From positions 152,311-216,310 of the forward strand of contig NZ_LWCU01000001.1 in the NCBI RefSeq assembly GCF_001650405.1: 64,000 nt of DNA. The letters run 5' to 3'. This stretch comes from Microbacterium sp. H83. GTDB lineage: Bacteria; Actinomycetota; Actinomycetes; Actinomycetales; Microbacteriaceae. Of this stretch, positions 32,873-41,137 are shown piece by piece; position 1 is the stretch's first letter, and each line of letters opens with the position of its first letter. The position numbers and the translations under genes are program-made. The notes under the pieces are model-generated. The model made no database searches. It was not told where the DNA came from and saw only the letters and a program-made list of their open reading frames with translations.

Positions 32873-34288
32873 ATGCTCCAGCGCCGATCCCGCGTCGCCC
32901 CGTCCGCCGCACAGACCGAGCTGGCCGCGGCCCTGGCCGCGCTGCGCGACGACCTCGACGCCCCAGCCGACTTCCCCGTCGACGTCCTCGAGGAGGCGGA
33001 GGCCGCCCAGGCTCCGGTGCCCGACCTCGACCTGCGGCACGTGCCGTTCGCGACTCTCGATCCTCCGGGATCCCGTGACCTCGATCAGGCGTTCCACCTC
33101 GAGCGGAGCGGTACCGGCTACACCGTCCGCTACGCGATCGCGGACGTCCCCGCCTTCGTCGTCGCGGGGGGCGCGGTCGACGCCGAGGCGCGCCGGCGCG
33201 GACAGACGCTCTACGCGGCGGACGGCAGGATCCCGCTGCATCCGGCCGTGCTCAGCGAGGATCGCGCCTCCCTGCTGCCGGGGGCGGAGCGTCCGGCGCT
33301 GGTGTGGACCTTCGACCTCGACGACGCCGGCTCGGTGGCGGACCTCCGGCTCGAGCGCGCGCTGATCCGGTCGCGCGCGCAGCTCGACTACGCGAGCACC
33401 CAGGCGGCACTCGACCGGGGCGACGAGGGCCCCGCGTCGCTCCTGCCCGAGATCGGCGCCCTCCGCGTCGACCTGGAGCGCCTCCGAGGCGGCGCGAGCC
33501 TGAACCTCCCGGACGAGGAGGTCGTGCGCACGCCGGACGGCGGGTACGCGATCGAGCGCCGCCATCCGCTTCCCGTCGAGGAGTGGAACGCGCAGCTCTC
33601 GCTCATGACGGGCATGGCGGCCGCCTCCCTCATGCTCGACGCACGGGTCGGGATCCTCCGGACGATGCCGCAGCCGGACGAGGCCGCGTTCGCCGCGTTC
33701 CGGCTGCAGACCGAGGCGCTCGGCCGCCCGTGGACATCGGGCAGATACGGCGACTACCTGCGGGGGCTCGAGCGCGCGGACCCGATGACGCTGCCGGTCC
33801 TCGAGGCCGCAGCCTCGCTCTTCCGTGGAGCCGGGTACCTGACGTTCGACGGCGCGGTGCCGGACGACACGGTGCAGGCGGCCATCGCGGCGCCGTATGC
33901 GCACGCCACCGCCCCGTTGCGCCGTCTGGTCGACCGGTGGACCCTGGCGATCTGCCTCGCGGCCGCCGAGGGCCGTGAGGCTCCGGAGTGGGCGCGGGAC
34001 TCGCTGGCGGAGCTGCCCGCGCTCATGCAGTCGTCCGCGCAGCGCGCCTCGAGGCTCGACACGGCGACCGTCGATGCCGTCGAGGCCGCGCTCGTCACCC
34101 CGCTGGTGGGGACGACCGTGCAGGCGACCGTGATCGAGGTGCGCGGTGAGCGCGCGACCGTCCAGCTGTCCGAGCCCGCAGTCACGGCGTCGTCGCCTGT
34201 GCCGCCCGGCACGGCTGCCGGCGCGTCGGTGCCGCTGCGGGTGGTGCGAGCCGACGTCGGACGCGGAGAGATCGAGTTCGCGATCTGA
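32873..34288 (+). CDS. RNB domain ribonuclease (RNase II/R-like)
   Basis: A 471-residue exoribonuclease-type protein consisting mainly of the RNB catalytic domain. The metal-binding cluster is TLDPPGSRDLDQAFHL: three of the four aspartates of RNase II are present and the fourth is Gln, a change that seems normal in this short actinobacterial branch. APLRRLVDRW and the long helical ARVGILRTMPQPDEAAF segment follow, and a C-terminal S1-like barrel ends at VGRGEIEFAI. The N-terminal cold-shock domains of RNase II and R are missing. Substrate RNA is unknown. It overlaps nothing and converges on an AlaX-like gene. Confidence 0.9.
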   Translation: MLQRRSRVAPSAAQTELAAALAALRDDLDAPADFPVDVLEEAEAAQAPVPDLDLRHVPFATLDPPGSRDLDQAFHLERSGTGYTVRYAIADVPAFVVAGGAVDAEARRRGQTLYAADGRIPLHPAVLSEDRASLLPGAERPALVWTFDLDDAGSVADLRLERALIRSRAQLDYASTQAALDRGDEGPASLLPEIGALRVDLERLRGGASLNLPDEEVVRTPDGGYAIERRHPLPVEEWNAQLSLMTGMAAASLMLDARVGILRTMPQPDEAAFAAFRLQTEALGRPWTSGRYGDYLRGLERADPMTLPVLEAAASLFRGAGYLTFDGAVPDDTVQAAIAAPYAHATAPLRRLVDRWTLAICLAAAEGREAPEWARDSLAELPALMQSSAQRASRLDTATVDAVEAALVTPLVGTTVQATVIEVRGERATVQLSEPAVTASSPVPPGTAAGASVPLRVVRADVGRGEIEFAI

Positions 34289-34307
34289 CCCGTCGGCGCG
34301 TCGACGC

Positions 34308-35171
34308 TCAGGCCGCAGGACTCGCCGTCGTCGTCATGACCAGCAGCTGAGGATCGGTGAGATCGAGCGCGACCTCGATCGACAGAAAATCGGACAGGGA
34401 CGGCGTGTGCGTGCCGCCGCACAGGATCTCGGCCGTCCCCTCGGCGAGCTCGCAGCGCCAGCGGCGCCGGTCGACGATCGTCGGCCCCTCGGCGAGAACC
34501 TCGCTCGACACCGCCGAGGCGACCCAGTCGCGAAGTCGAGCGTTGATCGCTTCTGTGCGGTCGGCCAGCGTCGCCGCGAACGACTCGGTGTCGAAGCCTG
34601 CCCGACGCAGGCTCTTGCCCAGCCGGTACTCATCGACGGCGCCGTCCTCGTGGATCCGGCTGGTCTGGTTTGCGCGACCCTCGAAGTCGGGGGTGCCCAG
34701 CGCGTCGACGCCCGGGTCCTTGCGCCAGAGATCGGCGACGGCGAGGTCGAGCGCGAGCGACGCGAGGTGGCATGCGGTGTGCCCCCGGCTCAGACCCGCG
34801 CGCCGGGCTTCGTCGACGGCCAGATCGACCGGCGCGCCCTCGACGAGCCAGGAGGGAGCGGGACCGTCGATCGGGTGCGCGACGAGCCAGGTCCACCCCT
34901 CGACGCCGCGCTTGACCGGGATGTCCGTGCCGACGGCGAACACCCCGTCGTCGGAGACGGCTGCCATGACCGCCTCGCGCACCCGCACCGACTCGGTCCC
35001 GGACGAGATCGTGCCGCTGTCGCCCGGCTGGTCGGGCCAGGTGTGATCGACCGGGTGGAAGGGAGTCGCCTCGACGACGACCAGAGCGCCCTGGTCGCCC
35101 TCCTCGATGCGGACGACGGAGCTCGCGCCGCGGACGGCGCCGGATGCGAACGAGACGACGGTGGCGGGCAT
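34308..35171 (-). CDS. AlaX-like alanyl-tRNA editing domain protein
   Basis: A 287-residue protein related to the free-standing editing domain of alanyl-tRNA synthetase. The zinc ligands are in place: HTACH (HxxxH) in LSRGHTACHLA and C...H in CGGTHTPSLSDF, plus FHPVDHTWPDQPGDSG, a variant of the usual F(Y/H)PxxGGQPxDxG. Such proteins deacylate Ser-tRNA-Ala or Gly-tRNA-Ala. The less conserved first motif leaves activity uncertain. GAGGAGAG lies seven bases before the ATG, so initiation is by Shine-Dalgarno here. It follows the SIMPL gene by 45 bases, probably in one operon with ispG. Confidence 0.85.
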   Translation of the reverse strand: MPATVVSFASGAVRGASSVVRIEEGDQGALVVVEATPFHPVDHTWPDQPGDSGTISSGTESVRVREAVMAAVSDDGVFAVGTDIPVKRGVEGWTWLVAHPIDGPAPSWLVEGAPVDLAVDEARRAGLSRGHTACHLASLALDLAVADLWRKDPGVDALGTPDFEGRANQTSRIHEDGAVDEYRLGKSLRRAGFDTESFAATLADRTEAINARLRDWVASAVSSEVLAEGPTIVDRRRWRCELAEGTAEILCGGTHTPSLSDFLSIEVALDLTDPQLLVMTTTASPAA

Positions 35172-35216
35172 GGCTCTCCTCGGTATGCGGGCGGGTCGGG
35201 ATGCGGGCGGACCCGG

Positions 35217-35825
35217 TCAGTTCGTGTCGTACTCGCCGCTGACGGCGACGGCCACGGTGATCTCAGGAACGGTGAGCTCCTCGCGCGCGCCGCCCTGCGA
35301 GCCGCGAATGGCGGGCGATCCGGACGTCGGCGACTCCCGCAGGATCGCCACGTCCGTCACGGCGACTCCGAGCGCCGCGGCGAAGTCGTCGGCTTTCGCA
35401 CGGGCGTCGCGCACGGCCGCTGTCCGCAGCTCCCGCGTCACACCGTCTCTCGTCGCCTCCGTGAGGGCCCAGGCCGTCGACACGGTCGCGCCGAGCGCGC
35501 TCAGCTCGGCGACCACATCGGCCACGAGGTCGAGCCGGCCCAGCTTGATGCGCACGGTTCCGCTCGTGACGTGATCCCGGTGCTGTGCGCCGTCCTTGTC
35601 GGTCCACACCCGGACGCGCGTGGTCAGGACGTCGATCGAATGCCAGGTGGCCGCGCCGGTCCCGCGCAGCACGACGGCGCGCTCGGCGATCCGGGCGTGG
35701 GCGGACTCGCCGAGGGCCATCGACTGGTCGCGCTGGGGGTGCGCCATGGCCACGGTGGCGGTCAGCGTCGCGCGCTCAGCGCGGAGGTGCCGCTCGCCGA
35801 GGCCGGAGACCGTGATGCGGGTCAC
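35217..35825 (-). CDS. SIMPL (DUF541) domain protein
   Basis: A 202-residue protein with a SIMPL domain: [23 protein letters not shown] at the start and [24 protein letters not shown] in the long helix near residue 140 are family hallmarks. Members are periplasmic or surface proteins in other bacteria and bind signalling partners, but no signal sequence is seen here, so a cytoplasmic role is expected. The GTG start overlaps the ispG stop by GTGA, indicating coupled translation. Function unknown. Confidence 0.88.
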   Translation of the reverse strand: MTRITVSGLGERHLRAERATLTATVAMAHPQRDQSMALGESAHARIAERAVVLRGTGAATWHSIDVLTTRVRVWTDKDGAQHRDHVTSGTVRIKLGRLDLVADVVAELSALGATVSTAWALTEATRDGVTRELRTAAVRDARAKADDFAAALGVAVTDVAILRESPTSGSPAIRGSQGGAREELTVPEITVAVAVSGEYDTN

Positions 35826-36973
35826 GCCGTGACGACCTGAGCCGTGCCCAGCGGTGCCTCCGGTCCCATCTCCGCGGCGATGCGGTTCGCCTCCTCGATG
35901 AGCGTGGAGACGATGTCGGCCTCGGGCACGGTCTTGATGACCTCTCCCTTGACGAAGATCTGGCCCTTGCCATTGCCGGATGCGACGCCGAGATCGGCTT
36001 CACGCGCCTCGCCGGGTCCGTTCACGACGCAGCCCATGACGGCGACGCGCAGCGGCACGGTCATGTCCTTGAGCCCCTCCGTGACGTCCTCCGCCAGCGT
36101 GTAGACGTCGACCTGCGCGCGTCCGCACGACGGGCACGACACGATCTCGAGCTTGCGCTCGCGGAGGTTGAGCGACTGCAGGATCTGGTGCCCGACCTTG
36201 ACCTCCTCGGCGGGCGGAGCCGAGAGCGAGACGCGAATGGTGTCGCCGATGCCCTCGCCCAGCAGGATGCCGAACGCCGTGGCGCTCTTGATCGTGCCCT
36301 GGAACGCGGGGCCCGCCTCGGTCACTCCGAGGTGCAGCGGCCAGTCGCCCCGCTCGGCGAGCTGGCGGTACGCCTTCACCATGACGATCGGGTCGTTGTG
36401 CTTGACCGAGATCTTGAAGTCGTGGAAGTCGTGCTCCTCGAACAGCGAGGCCTCCCACACCGCGCTCTCGACGAGCGCCTCGGGGGTCGCCTTGCCGTAC
36501 TTCTCCAGGAGACGACGGTCGAGAGAGCCGGCGTTGACGCCGATGCGCAGAGAGACGCCGGCATCCTTCGCCGCCTTGGCGATCTCGCCGACCTGGTCGT
36601 CGAACTTGCGGATGTTGCCGGGATTGACGCGCACGGCGGCGCAGCCGGCGTCGATCGCCTGGAACACGTACTTCGGCTGGAAGTGGATGTCGGCGATGAC
36701 GGGGATCTGGCTCTTCTTCGCGATGATGTGCAGCACGTCGGCGTCGTCCTGCGACGGCACGGCGACGCGCACGATCTCGCAGCCCGATGCCGTGAGCTCG
36801 GCGATCTGCTGGAGCGTGCCGTTGATGTCCGTCGTCTTCGTGGTCGTCATGGACTGCACGCTCACGGGGGCATCGCCGCCCACGAGGACCTTGCCCACCT
36901 TGATCTGACGTGACTTGCGACGAGGGGCGAGGACTTCGGGGATCTTCGGCATCCCGATATTCACTGCTGGCAC
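35822..36973 (-). CDS. ispG: 4-hydroxy-3-methylbut-2-enyl diphosphate synthase
   Basis: A 383-residue IspG (GcpE) of the MEP isoprenoid pathway, a 4Fe-4S enzyme converting MEcPP to HMBPP. The N-terminal TIM barrel starts [18 protein letters not shown]; cluster ligands are in [11 protein letters not shown] (CxxC) and [11 protein letters not shown] in the C-terminal domain. The GTG at 36973 is the start because TAGGCT lies six bases upstream. It is followed with overlap by the SIMPL gene and then the AlaX-like gene. dxr, the first enzyme of the pathway, is at 43578-44660, with rseP between. Confidence 0.97.
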   Translation of the reverse strand: MPAVNIGMPKIPEVLAPRRKSRQIKVGKVLVGGDAPVSVQSMTTTKTTDINGTLQQIAELTASGCEIVRVAVPSQDDADVLHIIAKKSQIPVIADIHFQPKYVFQAIDAGCAAVRVNPGNIRKFDDQVGEIAKAAKDAGVSLRIGVNAGSLDRRLLEKYGKATPEALVESAVWEASLFEEHDFHDFKISVKHNDPIVMVKAYRQLAERGDWPLHLGVTEAGPAFQGTIKSATAFGILLGEGIGDTIRVSLSAPPAEEVKVGHQILQSLNLRERKLEIVSCPSCGRAQVDVYTLAEDVTEGLKDMTVPLRVAVMGCVVNGPGEAREADLGVASGNGKGQIFVKGEVIKTVPEADIVSTLIEEANRIAAEMGPEAPLGTAQVVTA

Positions 36974-36979
36974 ACCCTC

Positions 36980-36985
36980 AGCCTA
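36980..36985 (-). promoter_or_regulatory. Leaderless -10 box (TAGGCT) for ispG
   Basis: TAGGCT ends six bases before the GTG at 36973. Confidence 0.6.
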
Positions 36986-37056
36986 CGCCGCCAGGATGCA
37001 CGCGGGCTGGATGTCACCCCCGCGTCACGCTCCGTTTCCGCAGACCGCCGGTGTGA

Positions 37057-37062
37057 TAGTTT
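37057..37062 (+). promoter_or_regulatory. Leaderless -10 box (TAGTTT) for trp leader peptide
   Basis: TAGTTT is followed by six bases (CGGCCC) and the ATG of the leader peptide at 37069, so the attenuator transcript would begin with its start codon. Confidence 0.6.
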
Positions 37063-37068
37063 CGGCCC

Positions 37069-37104
37069 ATGCTCGCGAACCTCACCTGGTGGCCCGCCTC
37101 CTAG
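37069..37104 (+). CDS. trpL: Tryptophan leader peptide (MLANLTWWPAS)
   Basis: An 11-codon open frame, ATG CTC GCG AAC CTC ACC TGG TGG CCC GCC TCC TAG, with adjacent Trp codons at positions 7 and 8. It ends inside hairpin segment 2 of the attenuator, exactly where a ribosome stalled at the Trp codons would block segment 1. There is no ribosome binding site; the frame begins six bases after a -10 box. The peptide itself probably has no other role than sensing charged tRNA-Trp. Confidence 0.85.
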   Translation: MLANLTWWPAS

Positions 37105-37155
37105 GCGGTGTGTTCGCGTTCCCACGAATCCAGACCGCCTCCGGGGCGGTCTTTT
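37094..37155 (+). promoter_or_regulatory. Tryptophan attenuator (pause, antiterminator and terminator hairpins)
   Basis: Segment 1 CCGCCT (37094-37099) pairs with segment 2 AGGCGG (37103-37108). Segment 2 AGGCGGT (37103-37109) can instead pair perfectly with segment 3 ACCGCCT (37134-37140). Segment 3 AGACCGCC (37132-37139) pairs with segment 4 GGCGGTCT (37145-37152), followed by TTTT, giving a Rho-independent terminator. Low tryptophan stalls the ribosome at the TGG TGG codons over segment 1 and favours 2:3 (read-through); plentiful tryptophan gives 1:2 and 3:4 (stop). Confidence 0.85.
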
Positions 37156-37192
37156 CGTTGAGCCGAGCCGGAGCCACGCACAGGAGACCCCG

Positions 37193-39076
37193 ATGACCCT
37201 CACCCGCCTCGCCGAGCTCACCGCAGACCCCACGGCGTCGTTCGTGCTCATCGCCCGCGACGGGGCCGACACCGTCGAGCTGCTCTCCGGCGACGTCACC
37301 GATGTGGAGCTCCTCGCCGACATCCCCCTCGACGCCGGAGGCATCGCGCGCGAGGTCTTCGCGATGGTGCCCTACCGGCAGGTGCGCGAGCGCGGCTTCG
37401 TGGCGCAGGACGACGGGGCGCCGCTGCGGTGCGTCGTGGTCGACGAGCACCTCCACCTGCCGACGGCCGACCTGCTGGCGCAGCTCCCCGACGCGGCCGT
37501 TCCTCTGCGCGACGGCGGCTTCGACATCGCCGACGACGAGTACGCGGCCATCGTCGAGCGGGTCATCGCCGACGAGATCGGGCGCGGCGAAGGCGCGAAC
37601 TTCGTCATCCGGCGCGACTACACCGCGGAGATCGACGTCGACGACCGCACGGCCGCGCTCACCTGGTTCCGTGCCCTGCTGCTGCACGAGCGCGGCGCGT
37701 ACTGGACGTTCGCCGTCGTCACCCCCGGGCACATCGCGGTGGGCGCCAGCCCCGAGGCCCACGTGGTGGCCCGCGACGGGATCGTCACCATGAACCCGAT
37801 CTCGGGGACCTTCCGGCACCCCGCGGGAGGCGCGACGAAGGAGACGCTCGTCGGCTTCCTCTCGTCGACCAAGGAGACGGAGGAGCTGTTCATGGTCGTC
37901 GACGAGGAGCTCAAGATGATGAGCGCCGTGTGCTCCGACGGCGGGCGGATCACGGGTCCGCATCTGAAGGAGATGTCGCGCCTGACCCACACGGAGTACA
38001 TGCTCCGCGGACGCAGCCGGTTCGATCCCCGCGACATCCTGCGAGAGACGATGTTCGCGCCGACGGTCACCGGATCCCCCATGCAGAACGCGTGTGCGGT
38101 GATCCGGCGTCACGAGACCAAGCCGCGCGGGTACTACTCGGGCGTGGCCGCGCTGTTCACACCGAACGACGACGGCGGCCACGACCTCGACGCGCCCATC
38201 CTCATCCGCACGGTGTACCTCCGCGACGGCTCGTTGAACGTGCCGGTCGGAGCGACGCTCGTCCGGCATTCCGACCCGCGCGGCGAGGTCTCGGAGACGC
38301 ACGGCAAGGCGGCCGGCGTACTGGGCGCGATCGGCGCGATCGACCGCGACGGCGAGGCGGGGACGCGCTCGGATCCGGATGCCCCCGGAGAGCGCCGATC
38401 CCTCGCGGGCGACCCCGAGGTCGCCGCCCTCCTGTCCTCCCGCAACGCGCGCCTCGCGGACTTCTGGCTGAACCCTCAGGGCGAGGACCTCACCGGTCCC
38501 TTCGCCGGACGGAGCGCCCTGGTCGTGGACGCCGAGGACCGATTCACGACGATGCTCGCGCACCAGCTGCGCCACCTGGGTCTGGATGTGACGATCAGCG
38601 GGTGGAGCGCGGTGCAGGACGCGGCGGTCGACGACGCGGACCTCGTCGTCGCCGGACCCGGCCCCGGCGATCCCCGGGACGCCGGCAGCCCGCGCATCGC
38701 CCGCATGCGGGAGATCGTCGCCCGCCGCCTCGACGCCGGCGCGCCCCTGCTCGCCGTGTGCCTGAGCCATCAGATCCTCGCGCACCGGCTCGGCATCGAG
38801 CTCGCTCCGCTCGCCTCGCCCCATCAGGGTCTGCAGAAGTCAGTGCCGGTCTTCGGGGAGGACGCCTCGATCGGGTTCTACAACACCTTCACGGCGCGGG
38901 TCTCGCCCGGGACGACGGACGCGGCCGGTGCCCAGGTGTCCGCGGACGCGGCGAGCGGAGACGTCTACGCGCTGCGCGGCGACCGCTTCGCGTCGATCCA
39001 GGGGCACCTGGAATCCATCCTGTCGCGCGACGGCATCCGCACCCTGGAGCGGCTCGTCGAGCACGCCCTGACCTGA
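37193..39076 (+). CDS. trpEG: Anthranilate synthase TrpE-TrpG fusion
   Basis: A 627-residue fusion. Residues 1-430 are a chorismate-utilising TrpE/PhzE-like domain with NPISGTFRHPAGGATKE, MVVDEELKMMSAVC and TVTGSPM. Residues 440-627 are a class I glutamine amidotransferase with Cys523 (AVCLSHQ), His605 and Glu607 (GHLES). The fusion is closest in form to PhzE and to the TrpE(G) fusions of some bacteria. The tryptophan attenuator immediately upstream, and the absence of any phenazine genes, point to anthranilate synthesis for tryptophan rather than 2-amino-2-desoxyisochorismate. A good Shine-Dalgarno (AGGAG, seven bases before ATG) is used. No other trp gene lies in the window. Confidence 0.9.
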   Translation: MTLTRLAELTADPTASFVLIARDGADTVELLSGDVTDVELLADIPLDAGGIAREVFAMVPYRQVRERGFVAQDDGAPLRCVVVDEHLHLPTADLLAQLPDAAVPLRDGGFDIADDEYAAIVERVIADEIGRGEGANFVIRRDYTAEIDVDDRTAALTWFRALLLHERGAYWTFAVVTPGHIAVGASPEAHVVARDGIVTMNPISGTFRHPAGGATKETLVGFLSSTKETEELFMVVDEELKMMSAVCSDGGRITGPHLKEMSRLTHTEYMLRGRSRFDPRDILRETMFAPTVTGSPMQNACAVIRRHETKPRGYYSGVAALFTPNDDGGHDLDAPILIRTVYLRDGSLNVPVGATLVRHSDPRGEVSETHGKAAGVLGAIGAIDRDGEAGTRSDPDAPGERRSLAGDPEVAALLSSRNARLADFWLNPQGEDLTGPFAGRSALVVDAEDRFTTMLAHQLRHLGLDVTISGWSAVQDAAVDDADLVVAGPGPGDPRDAGSPRIARMREIVARRLDAGAPLLAVCLSHQILAHRLGIELAPLASPHQGLQKSVPVFGEDASIGFYNTFTARVSPGTTDAAGAQVSADAASGDVYALRGDRFASIQGHLESILSRDGIRTLERLVEHALT

Positions 39077-39081
39077 CCGCG

Positions 39082-40398
39082 TCAGCCCCCGAGCAGTTTC
39101 ACCGGGTTGAAGAGGTCGGCCACCAGCAGCAGTGCGCCCATCGCGATGAGGAGCGTGGCGACGACGACGGTGAGCGGCACCAGGCGGGTCGCGTCGACCG
39201 GTGCGGGCGGCGGGCGGCGGAAGATCCTCGCCCACGCCCGACGGGTGCCGTCCCACAGCGCCACGACGACGTGACCGCCGTCGAGGGGCAGCAGCGGGAT
39301 CAGGTTGAAGACGAAGAGGGCGACGTTCAGCGACCCGAGGAGGCCGAGCAGCACCGAGAAGCGGTTGAGGATCGGCGCGTCCGTGGCGGCGACCTCTCCC
39401 GCGAGGCGACCGACGCCGACCACGCTCAGCGGACCGTTGGGATCGCGCTCCCCGCCGGTGACCAGCGAGACGCCGACATCCCACAGTCGCGCGGGCAGCG
39501 TGACGATCAGCGACGCGACCCGACCGACGGTGTCCGCCGCCATCTGCGGTCCCGCGCTCAGAGGCTGAGGGATGAATGCCATCTGCGCGGCCATCCCGAC
39601 GTATCCGACGGTCTTCACGACCTGCTCGCCGTCGGAGTCGAGGACGGGCTGGCCGCTCGCGTCCGTGATGGTCCGCTCCGCCTCGATCGGTGTGACGGTG
39701 AGACTCTTCTCGACGCCGTCGCGCAGCACGACGACGTCGAGCGCGACCCCCGGTGACGCCTGCACGATCGACGTCGCCTCGGCGAACGTGGACACCGGGG
39801 TCCCGTCGATCGACACGAGCACGTCGGCGGGCCTGACGCCCGCCTCGGCAGCCGGAGTGGCGGGGTCGTCGGGCGAGCACTCCGTCGCCGTCGATCCCGC
39901 GGGGAGGACGCACTCGTTGACCGAGGCGATCGTCGTGGATCCCTGCTGGACACCGACGCCCGAGACGAGCACCGTGAAGATGACGACGGCGAGCACGAGG
40001 TTCATGAGCGGCCCGCCGAGCATGACGATCACGCGCTTCCACACCGGCAGCCGGTAGAAGACGCGGTCCTCGGCGCCCTCGGCGATCGTCTCGTCGTTCG
40101 CGGATCTCGCGTCCTGGACCAGGGTGCGGAAGACGCCTCGCGCAGGACCGGCGGTGGTGGACGCGGGATACATGCCCGACATCGAGATGAACCCGCCCAG
40201 GGGCAGCAGCTTGAACCCGTACTCCGTCTCCCCGACTCGCTTCGACCAGATCCGCGGACCGAAGCCGATCATGTACTGCCCCACGCGCACGCCGAAGAGC
40301 TTCGCGGGCACGAGGTGACCGATCTCGTGCAGGCCGATCGAGAGGCCGAGACCGATCAGCATGAACAGGATGCCACCCAGATACAGCAGGAATTCCAC
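39082..40398 (-). CDS. rseP: Site-2 protease, M50 family (RseP-like)
   Basis: A 438-residue membrane metalloprotease. The zinc motif HEIGH is at about residue 25 in the first helix, a PDZ domain occupies the middle (ADVLVSIDGTPVSTFAEAT), and LIPLLPLDGGHVVVAL near residue 365 carries the third zinc ligand Asp. Such enzymes cut anti-sigma factors or signal-peptide remnants in the membrane. In many bacteria it forms an operon with dxr and ispG; here the three are apart. The GTG start has TACCGT-N6 upstream. It converges with the TrpE-TrpG gene, only five bases apart. Confidence 0.94.
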   Translation of the reverse strand: MEFLLYLGGILFMLIGLGLSIGLHEIGHLVPAKLFGVRVGQYMIGFGPRIWSKRVGETEYGFKLLPLGGFISMSGMYPASTTAGPARGVFRTLVQDARSANDETIAEGAEDRVFYRLPVWKRVIVMLGGPLMNLVLAVVIFTVLVSGVGVQQGSTTIASVNECVLPAGSTATECSPDDPATPAAEAGVRPADVLVSIDGTPVSTFAEATSIVQASPGVALDVVVLRDGVEKSLTVTPIEAERTITDASGQPVLDSDGEQVVKTVGYVGMAAQMAFIPQPLSAGPQMAADTVGRVASLIVTLPARLWDVGVSLVTGGERDPNGPLSVVGVGRLAGEVAATDAPILNRFSVLLGLLGSLNVALFVFNLIPLLPLDGGHVVVALWDGTRRAWARIFRRPPPAPVDATRLVPLTVVVATLLIAMGALLLVADLFNPVKLLGG

Positions 40399-40404
40399 GT
40401 GCCT

Positions 40405-40410
40405 ACGGTA
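40405..40410 (-). promoter_or_regulatory. Leaderless -10 box (TACCGT) for rseP
   Basis: TACCGT ends six bases before the GTG at 40398. Confidence 0.55.
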
Positions 40411-40467
40411 CTGCCCTCCTGCTAGGAATCAGCCCGGGCGCCCGACGGACGGCGTCGCGCCGACTAT

Positions 40468-40473
40468 TAGGCT
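40468..40473 (+). promoter_or_regulatory. Leaderless -10 box (TAGGCT) for gene at 40480
   Basis: TAGGCT is followed by six bases and the GTG at 40480. Confidence 0.55.
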
Positions 40474-40479
40474 GGGAGC

Positions 40480-41051
40480 GTGACCATCCGGCAGCTGCGA
40501 CTCCTGCGCGCTGCCGCGGCATCGACAGTGGCCACCGTGCTCGCGGCGGCGTCGCACACGATCGCCGGCGGTGCGGCACCGCATCCGCTGCTCGTGCTCG
40601 CCGTCACGGCTCTCCTGATCCCTGCCGCCGCCGCTCTGATCGGGGCGCGCGCGTCACGATCCCGCGTGGCGCTGACGGTGGCGGTCGGCCAGACGGCATT
40701 CCACGTCGTCTTCCAGCTGCTCGGCGCCCCCACCGGCATCCGCGCGGTCGCAGGCCACCAGCACCACATCGACGCCGCGTCCTTCGGACCCGTCCTGGAG
40801 ACGGCCTCGCCCGATGCCCTCATGATCGCCGGGCACGTGGCGGCGGCGGTGCTCACGACGGCCCTGCTCTGGCACGGCGAGTCGATGGTGCTCGCCATCG
40901 CGGGATGGATGCGCGCCCGTCTTCTCGTCGCGACGCCCCGCGTGCTCCCCGAGCACCCGCGACCGGCCGCCTTCGCGTCATCCTCCCCCGCCCGGTCGTC
41001 GTCGCACTCGCCTCGTCGAGATCCCGCAGAGGGCCTCCCTCGCTCGTCTGA
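40480..41051 (+). CDS. Membrane protein upstream of ycnI, probable frameshift near its end
   Basis: Residues 1-165 encode a hydrophobic protein with about four membrane helices and a His-rich loop (VAGHQHHIDAASFGP), typical of proteins accompanying copper-related YcnI/CopC genes. In the starting frame translation would run to 41406, 269 bases into ycnI, with a low-complexity tail unlike a real C-terminus. Frame 0 instead gives PVVVALASSRSRRGPPSLV ending at TGA 41049-41051, an ending (RRGPP) I associate with this kind of protein. This suggests a one-base shift between about 40915 and 40985. Either the gene is broken or it has a sequence error; the coordinates given assume the shifted end. Confidence 0.5.
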
Positions 41052-41137
41052 TCGCCTCACCGCCCACGGCGGACCCATCATCCGCGGGTCTCCGCGCAGT
41101 CGCGCGCGCCCGCACACGAGCATTCAGGAGTTTCACC

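Noticed and set aside
37193..39076. Phenazine biosynthesis enzyme PhzE
   Set aside because: No phenazine genes nearby, and the tryptophan attenuator in front of the gene points to anthranilate synthesis.
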